A DNA stretch of 64,000 nucleotides from Heloderma charlesbogerti. Taxonomy: Eukaryota > Chordata > Lepidosauria > Squamata > Helodermatidae. The stretch is taken from assembly GCA_026122225.1 (NCBI GenBank), contig JANEZZ010002240.1:1302001-1366000 (forward strand), read 5' to 3'. The notes beneath the pieces are model-generated. The model was given only the letters and a program-made list of their open reading frames with translations. It did no database searches and was not told where the DNA came from. Positions 43,372 to 52,644 of this stretch are shown here, in pieces (position 1 is the stretch's first letter; every line of letters begins with the position of its first letter). Position numbers and translations under genes: made by a program.

Positions 43372-44800
43372 TGTCAAGGGCTCCTTGGAGGCCTCTCTCA
43401 GTCTAATCCAGTAGCCAAGTCCAGACACAAAGGGATTATTTTCAAAGCTTTATTCCTCTTTTACAACTTAACTCAACTCTACCGTTAGCAACTAGATCTG
43501 AGCAGCAGAGTACCTATGCCCTATGTTGGAACAGTTGGTCCCCGTTTGAATAGGGGTGGACGAAAGTCCCTTACCTGTCCTCGAAGATTTCCCGCGGTGG
43601 GGGGAGGCGCTTCGTTGCTCCCCCCGCGAAGTTCAGGCCGGGGGGGGAGGCTTCCCGCCTCGCCCGGACGAAATTCAGGCCGGGGAGGAGGTGCCTCGCC
43701 TCGCCCGGCCGCGAACTAAACAGTTAAAAAAAAAAAAAAAACGCCCCCGTGATAGGCTACGTGACGATTAACGTAGCCCATCATGGCTAGATCTGCAAAG
43801 TCAGCCATGATAGGCTACGTAAATCGCCACGTAGCCTATCAAGGGTGACTTTTTAAAAAAAAGCTCGTACGCAAATGGCGGCCCCCATAGGGAGCCACCA
43901 TTCGCATTCCTTATTTGGTCGCTGTAGTCTACGTAAATCTTTAGCGTTGCCCTTATTTTCGCCGTAGTCTACGTAAACATTTACGTAGACTACAGTGACC
44001 AAATAAGGAACGGGAATGGCGGCTCCTTATGGGGGCCGCCATTATCCGTACGCGCTTTTTTTTTTTTTTTTTTAAGTCACCTGTGATAGGCTAAGTGATG
44101 ATTTACGTAGCCTATCACGGCTGACTTTGCAAATCTAGCCGTGATAGGCTACGTTAATCGTCACGTAGCCTATCACGGGGGCGTTTTTGTTTTTTTTTCT
44201 TTTATTGCAATGGCGGCGGCGGCAGCTGGTCGAAAGATTGGCTGCCGCCCCCGTCCCTGACGAAGACCCGACGAACCGCCAGCCAGACCCGCCGCCGGGA
44301 GGGACATTCGGCAAAGGTAAGTACCATCCCGGGGGGGGTGCAGGGGCGGGGGGGAGAATTTCTCCCTGAAACATGTTCGGGGGGCTGAACACGTTGGCGC
44401 TCGGCCCCCCGAAGTTTCGGGGAGAAATTCTCTGCCATCCCTACGTTTGAAAGGGAATTACTGGCAGACCCCTGAACGTATGGGCTAGGGAGTGTCCCTC
44501 CCCTTTTCCCTTGGATCCTCTGGGCGCAGCCGTTGTTTGCGCACCAACCAGGCACTACGCCTCCTTTCCGCGCCCTCCGTCTGGCACCGCTCTCTGTGTC
44601 GGCGTCGTGCATCCATCAAGTCTGCTTCCCACGCTCTGTCACTCCCAGGACTGCTATCTAAGCTAGGAATGCCAGTGGGAGGAGTCTCCGTCAGCTGTTG
44701 GCCCTGGGAAAAAGGAGTGCACTCCTCTCCCAGGAGCAACTGCTCTTCCTCAGAATCAGAACTACTCTGGGATTCTATGGGCTCAGTGTCCATCCTGACA
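43372..44800 (-). mobile_element. Solo LTR, minus orientation (LTR copy 2), with hAT insertion
   Basis: Ends TGTCAAGGG and CCTGACA with a perfect 5-bp duplication TGCAC (43,367-43,371; 44,801-44,805). About 528 bp without the nested copy G. Parallels LTR copy 3 along its length (GACACAAAGGGATTATTTTC; CAGTTGGTCCCCGTTTGAA; TATGGGCTAGGGAGTGTCCC). The minus-strand open frame 44,485-44,841 starts near the LTR 5' end with an acidic SSSDSEEEQ motif and continues to RRRSAWLVRKQRL. Confidence 0.9.
43551..44443. mobile_element. hAT hairpin-array element, type 1 (copy G), complete
   Basis: 893 bp; tips TAGGGGTGGACG and TGCCATCCCTA with a perfect 8-bp duplication CGTTTGAA (43,543-43,550; 44,444-44,451). 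The uninterrupted LTR copy 3 has GTTTGAA once at the same place, so both boundaries are confirmed by an empty site. Mirrored hairpins: P1 43,749-43,785, P1 43,806-43,842, P2 43,869-43,906, P3 pair around 43,925-43,993, P2 44,015-44,049, P1 44,082-44,120, P1 44,138-44,177. AAAGGTAAGT at 44,309-44,318 faces outward. Confidence 0.95.
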
Positions 44801-44856
44801 TGCACAGGCAAAGGGATGGCCTTGACCACTCTCCGCCACACTTGCCATTTGCCACA

Positions 44857-44943
44857 CCCACCCTGGGTTCATTGGCTATGCTGGTGAGGGCTGATGGGAG
44901 TTGTAGGTCAAAACCTTTGGAGGGCCAGAAGTTGCCCACCCCA
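44857..44943. mobile_element. Partial W-family palindromic MITE
   Basis: CCTGGGTTCATTGGCTATGC, GGCTGATGGGAGTTGTAGGT, GGAGGGCCAGAAGTTGCCCA: the right half of the W1-type element. Left arm lost. Confidence 0.65.
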
Positions 44944-45092
44944 GCAGTAGAGGCAATGGTAGTCACTGACGGGACAAGTAAGACTCCCCCCCCCCTGAGC
45001 CTCAGGTGTGGCATGGCGAAGGGTTGTCACCTATTGTGTACCAGAGTACCAGGGAGGGCAAGAACAATGATGTGCCAGGAGTGCCAATAAAT
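44944..45092. other. Unassigned spacer
   Basis: Nothing recognised. Confidence 0.35.
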
Positions 45093-45345
45093 GAGAGACA
45101 GTGTGGTGTAGTGGCAAGAGTGTTGGAATAAGAGCTGGGAGATCTGGGTTCTAGTCCCCACTCGGCCATGGAAGCTCACTGGGTGACTTTGGGCCAGTCA
45201 CAGACTCTCAGCCCAACCCACCTCACAGGGTTGTTGTTGTGAGGATAAAAGGGAGAGGAGGAGGATAACGTAAGTCGCCTTGGGTTCCTTGCAAGAGGAA
45301 AAAAGGCGGGGTATAAATGCAATAAATAAATAAATAAATTAAATG
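45093..45345 (+). repeat. tRNA-derived (MIR-like) SINE with L2-like tail
   Basis: A-box GTGGTGTAGTGGCAAGAGTG (45,103) and B-box GGTTCTAGTCCCC (45,147) of a pol III promoter. A core follows (CACTGGGTGACTTTGGGCCA, CCCACCTCACAGGGTTGTTG), then AAGTCGCCTTGGGTTCCTTG, GGCGGGGTATAAATGCAATA and an (AATA)n tail similar in style to the L2-type LINEs here, suggesting it borrows their machinery. Well preserved. Confidence 0.85.
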
Positions 45346-45587
45346 GCATAGATTTGGTCACAAGAAAGCAGGCAGCATAAGTAGAGCACTTAGCTCTACA
45401 CGCATCAAAGAGTGCTCCATTCCTAAGGGGAGGAGGGAGCTTTAAGATGAAAAGGGGATTCCTGGGACATGCTATGCTATGTGTGTGGGACCTGGGGCAA
45501 GAAAATAAACTCCTTTGGGGTCTGAGTGGGTCGCTCAAGGGGATGGGACTCAGAAGGGCACCCCTCATCACCTAAAGGTGTGGCTGG
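45346..45587. other. Unassigned; no gene seen
   Basis: A minus-strand frame (45,176-45,571) overlaps the SINE and has no recognised family. Confidence 0.4.
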
Positions 45588-46126
45588 TGTCAGGAGCGCC
45601 CTAGCTGCCTCTTGCAGTCCCCTCCAATAGCCAACTCAGGACACAGACAAAAGGATTCTTTTCAAGGCTTTAATCCTTTTACAACTTGATGACTCTTTCA
45701 GATGCTAATCACCAGCGACTAAGCAAGGAACAGCAGAGTAGCCTATGCTCTGGGTTAGGCAGTTGGTCCCCGTTTGAAGGAGAATCACGGGAAGACTCTG
45801 AACTTATGGGCTAGGGAGAGATCCTCCCTCTTTCCCTTGGGCCTTCGGGACGCGATCGTTGCTTGCACGCCAAATGAGCGCTACACCTCCTTTCTGCACC
45901 CTCCAGCTGTCGTCACTCCCAGCATCGGTGTCGAGCATCCAGCAAGCCCCCCTCCAGCACTCTCTTACTTCCAGGGTCACGATCTCTCCCAGGAATGCTG
46001 GCAGAAGGAATCTCTGCCAGCTGCTGTGCCTGTGAGAGATGAGTGTGCTCCTCTCCCACAGATTGCTGTTCCTCCTCAGAATCAGAACTGCTCTGGGGCT
46101 CTATGGGCTCAGTTTCCACCCTGACA
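45588..46126 (-). mobile_element. Solo LTR, minus orientation (LTR copy 3), uninterrupted
   Basis: 539 bp; ends TGTCAGGAG and CCTGACA; flanks GCTGG and GCTAG (4 of 5). The polyadenylation-like ATTAAA lies in the complement of GGCTTTAATCC (45,666). The minus-strand frame from 46,167 down to 45,913 opens with VETEPIEPQSSSDSEEEQ. Serves as the natural empty-site reference for copy G. Confidence 0.85.
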
Positions 46127-46661
46127 GCTAGTGGCTGAGTCAGATGCAGCGCTGTCCTGGAACTCATAGCTGGATGATGCTCACCCTAACATACCAGATG
46201 AACACGTACCACGCTGCTTACACCGTTGCAGGTCTCCCAAGTCTTGAATCAATAAAGCTGTGGTCTTAGTTTCAACCAAGTGCTTTGTGACCACCTCTTT
46301 CTTTCTGGGGGTGTTTGCACACAGAAAGCAGGCAAGTCTTGAAGCAGGTACATCCAGAGGTTTTGCAAGACCAGGCAGAACCTGACTGGCCTCTGGGATG
46401 GTATCACATGACAGTGTTGTTCTGCTGGCTGCTATGCTGTCATTTGCAGTGGCGGTGCTCAAACCCAGCAAGAAGCAGGCTAGCCACTTCTTCTTTGAGA
46501 AACCCACCATGTGACCTCAGGCCCTTCCAGAAATGCCTCTGCATGCATCCATGAATGCTTAGAAAGTGGGAGCAGAGCCATGCCCACTGGGCCCCATCCC
46601 CGATGTCACTGTCTCAGTTGGGTCCACCTTTCCAACTTCTTCACATTTGGTGAAGAATATT
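46127..46661. other. Unassigned; no gene seen
   Basis: Unique DNA. No repeat ends. Confidence 0.4.
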
Positions 46662-47271
46662 TAGGGGTGTACGAAACCCCACTTACCTGGCTCTGCCAGG
46701 TTCCACAGGTGGGGGGAGGCAATCCGTTCCTCCCCCCTGGAATCCTGCCCGGCCAGCTCTGCTCCATGGCCAGGCCGTGCAGCCGCAGGCTGGGCCAACC
46801 CGCAGCGGGGCCTCCAGCCGCTACTGGGCTGCTGCGGACGCAAATGGTGTCCTGCGTAGGGGACGCCACTTGCGTCCCTACACAAGCCTGTGATAGGCTA
46901 CTTAAATATTTACATAGCCTGTCACGGCTAAAGTGGGAACGCAAATGGCGTAGGGGACGCCATTTGCGTCCCTGCTTTATCCGTAATAGGCTACGTAAAT
47001 ATATACGTAGCCTATCACGGGCCGACGTAGAGACGCAAATGGCGGCCGCTATGACAGCTGCCATTTGCGACCACAGCAGCCTGGCAGTGGCCAGAGCTGC
47101 TCCCACTGGAGCCGCCGCCGGAGCCACAGCCGCAGCCAGGTAGGCTCCATTTCGCGGGGCTTTCGCGGGGTGGTAGGCCAGGGGGCTCCATTCTGCCATG
47201 GATTCCAGGGGGCCGAATTCACTGGAATTCGGCCCCCCTGGGATCCATGGGGGAATTCTCTAACATCCCTA
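46662..47271. mobile_element. hAT hairpin-array element, type 1 (copy H), complete
   Basis: 610 bp; tips TAGGGGTGTACG and TAACATCCCTA; perfect 8-bp duplication AGAATATT (46,654-46,661; 47,272-47,279). Hairpins: P2 46,838-46,876, P1 46,890-46,927, P2 46,939-46,974, P1 46,983-47,021, P2 47,033-47,069. The left arm carries ACTTACCT (complement of AGGTAAGT) at 46,682. Very close to copies D and K in arms. Confidence 0.95.
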
Positions 47272-47419
47272 AGAATATTTGATCTACATACATTGAGCTC
47301 CCCCTTCACACCTTCTGCTGAACATTGGGTGGTTGAGAAGATAGAACTGGCAGGGACAATGATGTTGGAAGCAGGTCCAGTGGGCACAGGTCTGCCCCCG
47401 CCATCCATGCATTCATTAT
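47272..47419. other. Unassigned spacer
   Basis: Nothing recognised beyond the AGAATATT duplication at its start. Confidence 0.4.
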
Positions 47420-47528
47420 TTTTTAATTAATGTTTTATTATAAAATTTCAATAAAAGAAAATCAAAAAGAGGAAAATATTTTTTTTACTACATAAATTTG
47501 AATATATCAATTTCAATGCATGCATGTG

Positions 47529-47564
<36 letters not shown>

Positions 47565-48689
47565 GACAAAAAGACTAACAACACAGGAGCGAGAGAGAGC
47601 ACTAAATGTTTTGGCTTCTGCCCTCATCAGGAGCTGTACTGTTAAAACACACACATGCACATGCACATCTCTCTCTCTTCTCTCTCTCTCTCTCCATATT
47701 CATATGAAAATACAGCTTTCTAAGAATTATACATAAACTTCAAGAAACTAAATATCCATATATGTATCCATTCACAAGTTGTGTCTTTATACCACCCATT
47801 CAAATATTGAAAGTGTTGTTAGGTCCTCAATCCATAGGAGGTGAGTGTTTATCATTCCAGTGTTGTAATATCAGTCTTTTAGCTGACAAAAGGGTGTTAT
47901 ACCTCCAGGACTTAGCTGACTTAGACAAACCCTTATTAAAGAGTGATTGTGGCATCCTATAGACATGGAACAAGAGGTTTTGCTGAATAACATGTAACCT
48001 GAGATCCATAGACGCTTCAGATACTGATGCTAAAGCAGCAATGCATTGATTAGGCAAAATGGGACAGTCCAGTTCCTTTTTCCATTTTTGCTTAAGGCCC
48101 TGTATGTCATATTTATTCACTCATAGCAAGTATTTATAAACATGGATCATGGGTTGATATAATTAATCAGTCTCAATAAGTGCTTCCAATAATAGCAAAG
48201 GAGAGTCTGAAGCTGTAAAAGTGACAGGGCCAGACCTAGATTCTAACAAATATTGCAATTGCAAGTATTGCCATTCAACCGTAGCAGGCAAATCGTATTT
48301 GGTTGGCAAAGCCGAGAATATCAAAAAGTCACAATCAGCACCCACTAATTGATCCAAGGTTAAAAAAAAAATCAACTTATCATCTGTTCAACTCTGCCAC
48401 AAAACATTTTCTTATCAATTTTAAAATCTGAATTTCCCCATAGAGTCAGTTTAGCATGAGGAAATGGATCAAAAATGTAATTGATATGACATTATACGCC
48501 ACAGTCATAACTATGGGAGGAACGCTATCCAGTTTAATATGCCAAGAACCTAATGCCATCCATTTGGAGACAGGATCTAGACAGGAAGATTCCAAAACTG
48601 ATCAATCAAGGTAGAAAATCTAATCTAAGTGGAAAAGATCAAAATTTAGTACAAGTCAACAAATAGGCCCAAGGGTGGGGAGGACCCCC

Positions 48690-49075
48690 CCCCCAATTTA
48701 CAAAATAGAGCATTCAGTTTTTGAAAATATTTGCTAGGTATAGATAGAGGAATCCTATATATAACATAAACTATCTGAGGTATAATATTCATCTTGAATG
48801 TATTTACCTTACCCCACCCCAAAATTTATGAAACAGAGCACTGAGTTTTTTGGGGGGGAAATGCCAGGTATAGGTAGAAGCATCCCATGTATAACATAAA
48901 CAATCTGAGGTATAATATTCATCTTGAATGTATTTACCTTACCCCACCCCAAAATTTATGAAACAGAGCATTGAGTTTTGGGGGAAAAAATGTCAGGTAT
49001 AGATAGAAGAATCCCATGTATAACATAAACAATCCAAGGTATAATATTCATCTTGAGTGTATTTACCTTACCCCA
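48690..49075 (-). repeat. ~130-bp tandem triplication inside the L1-like ORF2
   Basis: GGTATAATATTCATCTTGAA recurs at 48,778, 48,909 and 49,038, each with upstream AACATAAAC and CAGGTATAG words and downstream ACCTTACCCCA. Units are similar but not identical, so the duplications are not very recent. They repeat the codons for the KMNIIPQIVYVIYG block. Confidence 0.85.
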
Positions 49076-49324
49076 CAAACTCAACTATAAAGATGTCATC
49101 TATCCCATGAGATCTCATTAATCAACTTATTCAAATTTAGCTTGATTATTTCAGAGATGTCTCTGGGAATATGTATTCCAAAATAAGTAATAAGATCTGA
49201 GCACCACTGAAATCACCAGTTAGCGAATACGCTATGAGATATACGTAGTATCTCCCATCGGCATCAAGTTCAGACTTTGATCAGTTAATTGAATAGCCAG
49301 ACAAATTACCAAAAGTATTGATCA

Positions 49325-51179
49325 ACTGCTCAGATTCGTCATGAATTGGACACCACCATTAATGCAGTTCCATTGGTAGAGGCGTTCAGAGCACCGTCTG
49401 GTCCAGTTTTATTGGATGAGTTTCAGTTACTGAGGCCTGAGGATGCGGACAAGGTGCTTGGCCAAGTCCGATCGACCACTTGTGTGCTTGACCCTTGCCC
49501 TTCATGGCTTATTAAATCAAACAAGGAGGGGTTGTCCGGCTGGGTCCAGGAGGTTGTAAAGTCCTCCTTGAGAGAGGGAGTGGTGCCTGCTGCTTTAAAA
49601 GAGGCAGTAATTAGACCACTCCTGAAAAAGCCTAACCTGGACCCAGAGGATGTTAACAATTATAGGCCAGTGGCCAACATCCCCTTCCTGGGCAAGGTGC
49701 TTGAGCGGGTGGTTGTAGGACAGCTCCAGGCACTCTTGAATGAAACGGATTATCTAGATCCATTTCAATCGGGCTTCAGGCCTGGTTTTGGAATGGAAAC
49801 TGCCTTGGTTGCCCTGTGGGATGACCTCTGCTGGGAGAGGGACAGGGGAAGTGCGACCCTGTTGATTCTCCTGGACCTCTCAGCGGCTTTCGATACCATC
49901 GACCATGGTATCCTTCTGGATAGGTTGTCTGGGTTGGGAGTTGGAGGCACTGCACTACAGTGGTTCCGCTCCTACTTGGATGGCCGATTCCAGAAGGTGG
50001 TGCTGGGGGATTATTGCTCTGTGCCATGGCAATTGTGCCATGGGGTTCCACAGGGCTCTATTTTATCCCCCATGCTGTTTAACATCTACATGAAACCGCT
50101 GGGGGAGGTTATCCGGAGGTGTGGGCTGAGGTGCCATCAATATGCGGATGACACCCAGCTCTACCTCTCTTTCTCATCAAAACCAGGTGAGGCAGTGGCT
50201 GTTCTGAACCAGTGCCTGGGCACGGTAATGGACTGGATGAGGGCTAATAAACTGAAACTCAATCCAGACAAGACGGAGGTACTGTTAGTGGGTGCTTCGT
50301 CTGCCCAGCTAGGTGATATTCAACCTGTTCTGGAAGGGGTTGCACTCCCCCTAAAGGATCAGGTTCGTAGTTTGGGGGTGGTCTTGGATCCAGAACTGTC
50401 ACTTGAGGCACAGGTCAACTCAGTGGCACGGAGCACTTTTTATCAGCTTAGGCTGGTATACCAACTACGCCCTTATCTGGACAGAGATAGCCTAGCTACA
50501 GTTATCCATGCTCTGATAACTTCTCATCTGGATTACTGCAATGCGTTATACGTGGGGCTGCCTTTGAAAACGGTCCGGAAACTTCAGCTGGTCCAAAACA
50601 GGGCAGCAAGATTGTTAACAGGGACTGGCCTGCGAGCTCATATTACGCCAGTACTTTTCCAGCTGCACTGGCTGCCAGTCCATTTCCGGGCCCGATTCAA
50701 AGTGCTGGTGTTAACATTCAAAGCCCTTAACGGCTTGGGGCCAGGTTACCTGAAGGATCGCCTCCTCCCATATGTGCCTGCCCGGACCTTAAGATCATCA
50801 TCAGCGGCCCTTCTCCGTGAGCCCCTGCCAAAGGAAGTGAGGCGGGTGGCTACTAGGAGGAGGAGGGCTTTTTCTGTTGTGGCACCCCGGCTCTGGAATG
50901 AGCTCCCTAGTGAGGTTCGCCTGGCGCCTACATTGTACTCCTTTCGGCGCCAGGTGAAGACCTTTTTATTTTCCCAGGCATTTTAGCTTTCTAAATTTTT
51001 ATCTTTGCTGTTTTAAATCTGTATTTTAAACTCCTGTACTGCTGCTAGATTTTATTGTGGTTGTATTGTTATATTGTGGTTTTAATGTTCTATATATTTT
51101 AAATTGTTTTATTGTGTGTTGTTTGGTTTTAGTTTTTGTGAACCGCCCAGAGAGCTTCGGCTATTGGGCGGTATAGAAA

Positions 51180-51211
<32 letters not shown>

Positions 51212-51213
51212 AA
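49325..51213 (+). mobile_element. L2-type LINE, 5'-truncated (copy 2), inserted in the L1-like LINE
   Basis: Starts inside ORF2 upstream of the RT domain, holds the whole C-terminus, a ~200-bp 3' UTR with GAACCGCCCAGAGAGCTTCG and GGCTATTGGGCGGTATAGAA, and ends in (AATA)n at 51,180-51,211. The flanking L1-like minus-strand frame is interrupted at exactly these limits. Confidence 0.9.
49346..50986 (+). CDS. L2-type ORF2, uninterrupted RT and C-terminal region (546 codons)
   Basis: A reverse transcriptase that in an active element would prime at nicked target DNA. Visible motifs: LLKKPNLDPEDVNNYRPVAN (residues 92-111), LLDLSAAFDTIDH (175-187, catalytic Asp 177), HGVPQGSILSP (232-242), HQYADDTQLYLSF (264-276, catalytic YADD 266-269), NKLKLNPDKTEVLLVG (301-316), SHLDYCNALYVGLP and the C-terminal LWNELPSEVRLAPTL. 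No frameshift or stop over 1.6 kb. The N-terminal endonuclease, usually in the first ~250 residues of the family, is missing, so the ATG at 49,346 is just the first in frame, not a real start. It resembles copy 1 throughout but keeps the PAALKEA segment that copy 1 lacks. 5' truncation makes it non-mobile. Confidence 0.85.
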   Translation: MDTTINAVPLVEAFRAPSGPVLLDEFQLLRPEDADKVLGQVRSTTCVLDPCPSWLIKSNKEGLSGWVQEVVKSSLREGVVPAALKEAVIRPLLKKPNLDPEDVNNYRPVANIPFLGKVLERVVVGQLQALLNETDYLDPFQSGFRPGFGMETALVALWDDLCWERDRGSATLLILLDLSAAFDTIDHGILLDRLSGLGVGGTALQWFRSYLDGRFQKVVLGDYCSVPWQLCHGVPQGSILSPMLFNIYMKPLGEVIRRCGLRCHQYADDTQLYLSFSSKPGEAVAVLNQCLGTVMDWMRANKLKLNPDKTEVLLVGASSAQLGDIQPVLEGVALPLKDQVRSLGVVLDPELSLEAQVNSVARSTFYQLRLVYQLRPYLDRDSLATVIHALITSHLDYCNALYVGLPLKTVRKLQLVQNRAARLLTGTGLRAHITPVLFQLHWLPVHFRARFKVLVLTFKALNGLGPGYLKDRLLPYVPARTLRSSSAALLREPLPKEVRRVATRRRRAFSVVAPRLWNELPSEVRLAPTLYSFRRQVKTFLFSQAF

Positions 51214-51540
51214 ATCAAAGCTGGAACAGATGACTGGAGTTTCAAGATAAACATTAAAAGATCATCAGCAGAAAGAATAGTTTTAAATTCTACACAATCA
51301 TGCACAAAGCCAGAATACTACTATTCTGTCAAATAGCACATGCCATGGGTTTGAAACACAAATCAAATATCAATGGAGAAAGGAAGTAGACATCCCTGTC
51401 TGGTACCTCTCTGAAGTGAAAAGAAAGCCAAGAAGAGACTATTGGTCATAACTCTAGGTCTTGGGGTTGAATATAAAATTCTGACCCATTTCAAAAATTC
51501 TACAGGAAAGCCAAAATTACTCAGTGTAGTGATAAACCTA

Positions 51541-51542
51541 CG

Positions 51543-51586
<44 letters not shown>

Positions 51587-51589
51587 TGT
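51541..51589. repeat. (TC)n(TG)n microsatellite
   Basis: Simple repeat at the edge of the L1-like sequence. Confidence 0.95.
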
Positions 51590-51642
51590 ATTGGGGAGTA
51601 TTTATAGAAAGTAAGTAATCTGGTTAGATCTCTGGTTCAAGG

Positions 51643-51889
51643 TAGGGATGGATGAGCATTTTGTTTCAGATCATTTTTGATAAGAATTTACCAAACAGTC
51701 ACACAATCTTTCATATTTGAGATAAAAGGAACTGGTGATTTTAAAAATGTGAATGTGAAAGAAAGGGGAACTGACAGATTTGTCCATGACTACGAAAAGT
51801 AGCTTTGAATGGGCAGGTTTCCTCAGGACCACAGCAGTAGTTGGAAGGGTTAAACTTCTCCCCCCCAATCCTGAACTCCCCGTCCCATA
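51643..51889. mobile_element. Possible hAT MITE with left tip only
   Basis: Left tip TAGGGATGGATGAGC; the interior (TTTTAAAAATGTGAATGTGA, GGGGAACTGACAGATTTG) resembles 9,770-9,845. A candidate right tip CGTCCCATA at 51,881-51,889 is poor and the flanks do not match. Confidence 0.45.
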
Positions 51890-51941
51890 GTTAGTGTTTG
51901 TGGGTGTGGGGAGGAACTAGAGGCATCAAATGCATTTACAC

Positions 51942-52453
51942 TAGGGATGGAGGAGAAAAGAAATTCATTCAGTTCACATTTTACTGAGAACTTACCTAAT
52001 TTTGCACTTTCAAACCACTACGCAAAGTGAAACTCAGTCATCCTGCAGAATTCACACTCTTACCTTAATTTTGCAATGGAGTTCTCTGATCTCAAAGTTC
52101 AGGATGAACTGGGCTGAAGACTGGAGAAATTCTCAACATTCAAAACAAGCTGAACTTAAGGCTGGAACAATAAGAAAAGGAGAGAAACTGAAATTTAATT
52201 TTAGTTATGGATTTATTTATTACATTTCTATACCACCCAATACCCAAAGCTCTTTGGGCAGTTGGCAATAATAAAAACTATAAAATACAATCTGACAAAA
52301 TACAATATAAAAGTTTAAAGGTTTAAAGTTATGGTATAAAATAAAAATAAAATCCAAAATAAAACCTAGCAGCAGCGCAAAGATTTAAAATACAGTAACT
52401 GATTTAAAACACAGAAACTGAAAGACTAAAATTGACAGATCCACCCATACCTA
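51942..52453. mobile_element. hAT MITE, type 3 (copy Q), with an L2-type tail inside
   Basis: Tips TAGGGATGGAGGAG and CCATACCTA; flanks ATTTACAC and ATTTATAG match at 6 of 8. At 52,205-52,275 an (AATA)-tailed, minus-oriented L2-type 3' end (TTTATTTATTACATTTCTAT, ACCACCCAATACCCAAAGCT) interrupts it. Sequence continues AT-rich to the right tip. Confidence 0.65.
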
Positions 52454-52644
52454 ATTTATAGATTTAACATCAGATCTACTGTGGCTAGGGGTTATCCCTT
52501 TGCTTCAGGAATCTAAAATGTGAAAATGTGTGCTATGTGGATTGAGTTTATTCTTGTGGACTTTACTGGGTACCAATGCTTCATTTCCGATTCATGGCAA
52601 AGAATTCCTCTCTTCCCCCACTCCCACCCCCTAGTTTAATTATA
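52454..52644. other. Unassigned spacer
   Basis: No feature recognised. Confidence 0.35.

Larger units (their letters stand above)
47420..51540 (-). pseudogene. L1-like LINE ORF2 remnant, minus strand, split by L2-type copy 2
   Basis: Minus-strand coding from right to left: RGTRQGCLLPFSI (51,380-51,420), SADDLLMF in place of the catalytic FADD motif (near 51,262), then after the inserted L2-type element FGNLSGYSINWSKSE (49,265-49,320), KMNIIPQIVYVI with PLSIP (repeated three times, 48,690-49,070), and the C-terminal LKQKWKKELDCPI to WNDKHSPPMD region (47,827-48,120). These are L1/Tx1-clade ORF2 features in the right order, with many stops. The 3' end is near 47,420-47,450 (TTTTATTGAAATTTTATAAT in complement). 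GT and CT simple repeats lie at 47,531-47,560 and 47,669-47,693. Confidence 0.8.

Noticed and set aside
48200..48375. Possible separate small gene on the minus strand
   Set aside because: It falls within the L1-like ORF2 remnant and is explained by it.
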